Shown here in pieces: positions 62,142-64,000 of a stretch of DNA of 64,000 bases. A program made the position numbers and the translations under genes. How positions within the stretch are numbered: the first letter of the stretch is position 1; each line of letters opens with the position of its first letter. Below the pieces are notes generated by a model, which was not told the DNA's origin, made no database searches, and saw nothing but the letters and a program-made list of their open reading frames with translations. Source of the stretch: Deltaproteobacteria bacterium (lineage in GTDB: Bacteria > Desulfobacterota > Binatia > UBA9968); contig SHYW01000002.1 in NCBI GenBank assembly GCA_009692615.1, positions 1 to 64,000 on the forward strand, given 5' to 3'.

Positions 62142-63445
62142 TTCGTCTCGGCGTCGTCGTCGCCGTAGGCGCGATCGAGCAAGTCCATTAAATGGTAGAC
62201 GGTAACGTTGGGGCCGTAGGTTTGCGCGCCGTAGCGCAGCTGCAACATGCAGCCGGGATTGGGCGCGACCACGGCGTCGGTATGCGTCGCGCTGACGGAC
62301 TGCATTTTTTCCTTGAGCAGATGCTGCGACATAACTGGATGCGTAATGTTGTAAATCCCGGCGCTGCCGCAGCAGCGGTCGGAACCTTCCATCTCGACCA
62401 GCTTCACACCGGGAATCGCTTGCAAGAGTTGGCGCGGCTGGCGGCGAATTTTTTGTCCGTGCGCGAGATGGCAAGGATCTTGATAGGTGACGGTCATATT
62501 CACTGGCGTCATTGCGCCGACCAGGCCGAGGTCGGCGAGAAATTCGCCGGCGTCTTTGACCAAGTTGCTAAAGCGTTTCGCTTTTTCGGCATACTCGGCG
62601 TCGTCACGCAGCAGGTAGTCGTATTCCTTCATCGCCGCGCCGCAACCGGCTGCGTTGACGACAATGGCGTCCACTTCCGCTTCGAGGAAGGCGTCGATGT
62701 TGCGGCGCGCCATTTGCTTTGCCGCCACGTTCTCGCCGTTGTGCGTGTTGAGCGCGCCGCAACAGATTTGCCGCATGGGAAAGATCACTTCGCAACCGTT
62801 AAGCCGCAGCACGCGCACGGTGGCGGCATTCACTTCGCCGAACATCAGCGGCATGACGCAGCCGTTGAGCATGGCGACCCGGGCGCGGCGCGGGCCGATG
62901 GCCGGCAGAACATTCGCTTCAGGCTGAAAAAACTTTTTCGCCATCGCCGGCAGCATGGCGTCCATGTCGCGCAGTTTCTGTGGCAGTAACGGACGCAGGA
63001 GTTTTTGCAGTCCGCTGCGCTGGTACAAACGCAGGAGTGCGAAGGCGAGCTTGAGACGGTTGGGAAAAGGCAACAGCTGGGTGAAGACGAAATGCAATAT
63101 CGCTTGCGCCATGGGCGAGCCCGGCGGGCCGATATGCTCGCGGGCGGTTTCAGCGATGCGGCCATATTGCACGCCGGACGGACAGGCGCTCTCGCAGGCG
63201 CGGCAGAGCAGGCAGAGATAAATATGTTCTTTGAAGCGTTCGCTAAGTTCGATGCGTCCATCGGCGGCGGCTTGGACCAAATGAATTCTACCGCGCGGCG
63301 ATTCCGGTTCGAGACCGGTGGCGCGGTAGGTCGGACACTGATTTAAACACAAGCCGCAGTGAACGCACTGGTGCAGTTCGGCGAGATCGAGACTCGCGAT
63401 CGCCGGCTTGTCGCCAGGCTCGATGTGATGATGGGGATGAGCCAA
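62138..63445 (-). CDS. glcF: Glycolate oxidase iron-sulfur subunit
   Basis: It has 435 residues from a TTG start at 63445, three bases after the glcD stop. Two [4Fe-4S] motifs (HQCVHCGLCLNQCP and 'LLCRACESACPSGVQYG') are followed by two CCG domains ('MRQICCGALNTHNGE' and 'MEGSDRCCGSAGIYN'). It passes electrons from glycolate oxidation to the respiratory chain. A His-rich N-terminus (HPHHHIEPGD) is notable. Confidence 0.94.
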   Translation of the reverse strand: MAHPHHHIEPGDKPAIASLDLAELHQCVHCGLCLNQCPTYRATGLEPESPRGRIHLVQAAADGRIELSERFKEHIYLCLLCRACESACPSGVQYGRIAETAREHIGPPGSPMAQAILHFVFTQLLPFPNRLKLAFALLRLYQRSGLQKLLRPLLPQKLRDMDAMLPAMAKKFFQPEANVLPAIGPRRARVAMLNGCVMPLMFGEVNAATVRVLRLNGCEVIFPMRQICCGALNTHNGENVAAKQMARRNIDAFLEAEVDAIVVNAAGCGAAMKEYDYLLRDDAEYAEKAKRFSNLVKDAGEFLADLGLVGAMTPVNMTVTYQDPCHLAHGQKIRRQPRQLLQAIPGVKLVEMEGSDRCCGSAGIYNITHPVMSQHLLKEKMQSVSATHTDAVVAPNPGCMLQLRYGAQTYGPNVTVYHLMDLLDRAYGDDDAETK

Positions 63446-63448
63446 TTT

Positions 63449-64000
63449 TTAGATCCACATTCCCGCGGCAATTTTCGCCGGCTCGAGCCGCACTTCACCG
63501 CAGCTCGCCGGCGTGGGAAATAATTTTGCCGGATTGAAACGGCCGTCGGGATCGAAAACTTGGCGCACCCGCGTCATCGCTTCGAGATCCGCCTCATTAA
63601 ATAACAGTCCGATGTAAGCCTTCTTTTCCAAGCCGACGCCATGTTCGCCGGTGATGCTGCCGCCGAGTTCGATGCAGGCGCGCAACGTTGCCGCGCCGGC
63701 GGCGATGACCCGATCGAGCGCGCCGGGATGACGCATGTCGAACAAGATATTCGGATGGAGATTGCCGTCGCCGGCGTGAAACACATTGGCGATGGGTAAG
63801 TTAAATTCTTTACTGATGGCGGCGATGCGGCGCATCATTTCCGGTAATTGGCTGCGCGGCACGACGCCGTCTTGGACATAATAGTTGGGTGCCAACGTGC
63901 CCATGGCGCCGAAGGCGCCTTTGCGCGCTTTCCACAGCGCTTGTCGCTCACCGTCGTCCTTGGCGATTTTCACTTGGCGCGCGTGGTTGGCTTGGCAAAT
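63449..64000 (-). CDS. glcD: Glycolate oxidase subunit GlcD, C-terminal part (cut by the right edge)
   Basis: 184 codons are open to the window edge. 'RQALWKARKGAFGAMGTLAP', 'YVQDGVVPRSQLPEMMRRI', 'ANVFHAGDGNLHPNILFDMR' and 'GGSITGEHGVGLEKKAYIGL' are the FAD-oxidase C-domain motifs, with the HAGDGNLHP metal/flavin site. The end is followed by glcF after three bases. The N-terminal FAD-binding domain lies beyond the window. Confidence 0.94.
   Translation of the reverse strand: MCQANHARQVKIAKDDGERQALWKARKGAFGAMGTLAPNYYVQDGVVPRSQLPEMMRRIAAISKEFNLPIANVFHAGDGNLHPNILFDMRHPGALDRVIAAGAATLRACIELGGSITGEHGVGLEKKAYIGLLFNEADLEAMTRVRQVFDPDGRFNPAKLFPTPASCGEVRLEPAKIAAGMWI

Overview
The window is a GC-rich bacterial chromosome segment. 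Gene content suggests a deltaproteobacterium-like soil or sediment lineage (Binatota, Tectomicrobia or a relative). The grounds are a gyrB-gyrA/rpmH-rnpA-yidD-yidC-jag core block, a tandem-fused UvrA, glycolate oxidase, many orphan TauA/NMT1-type periplasmic binding proteins, and abundant dispersed palindromic repeats. The lineage is an inference from gene content; no 16S rRNA gene and no tRNA gene was seen.

Layout. 1-150 is the edge of an insertion element. 173-1772 holds an AEC permease and a CobS-like membrane protein that has lost its catalytic aspartates. 2012-16049 is a housekeeping block: gyrB, gyrA, gpsA, rpmH, rnpA, yidD, yidC, jag, ispG, proS, pyrF and thiD. It resembles an origin-proximal neighbourhood but contains no dnaA, dnaN, recF or mnmE. 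16208-23632 carries a binding protein, a MmgE/PrpD protein, an amber-interrupted M28 peptidase, SelO and a COG2509 flavoprotein. 23792-30050 is a rearranged zone: a hydrolase, a partial copy of a binding-protein gene, a Rieske-like scrap, a metallo-beta-lactamase lipoprotein, an amidohydrolase remnant and three intact binding proteins. 30243-35158 is a run of small metabolic genes. 35392-37061 is an ImmA/IrrE plus DUF4411 pair of toxin-antitoxin type with visibly lower GC. 37198-47459 holds DUF983, the 1,892-residue double UvrA, queE and a divergent class A penicillin-binding protein. 47678-58748 is dominated by binding proteins mixed with an amidohydrolase, a cupin, GarR, a RidA-like protein and a haem-oxygenase-like diiron protein. 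58874-64000 ends with a lytic transglycosylase, a DoxX protein and the glcD-glcF-glcE operon, with glcD cut by the right edge.

How the genes fit together. Ten intact solute-binding proteins and one fragment occur with no ABC permease or ATPase anywhere in the window. They sit beside enzymes of organic-acid or aromatic catabolism: amidohydrolase, VOC, PEP-mutase-like, MmgE/PrpD, arylmalonate-decarboxylase-like, GarR and glycolate oxidase. This suggests a large repertoire of capture proteins sharing transport machinery encoded elsewhere, or doing something other than transport. The most promising unit is the 56041-58748 operon (binding protein, diiron oxidase-like protein, iron-type binding protein). 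At least five further families of short palindromes lie between genes, and in two places they have become part of a coding sequence (the UvrA linker and the penicillin-binding protein C-terminus).
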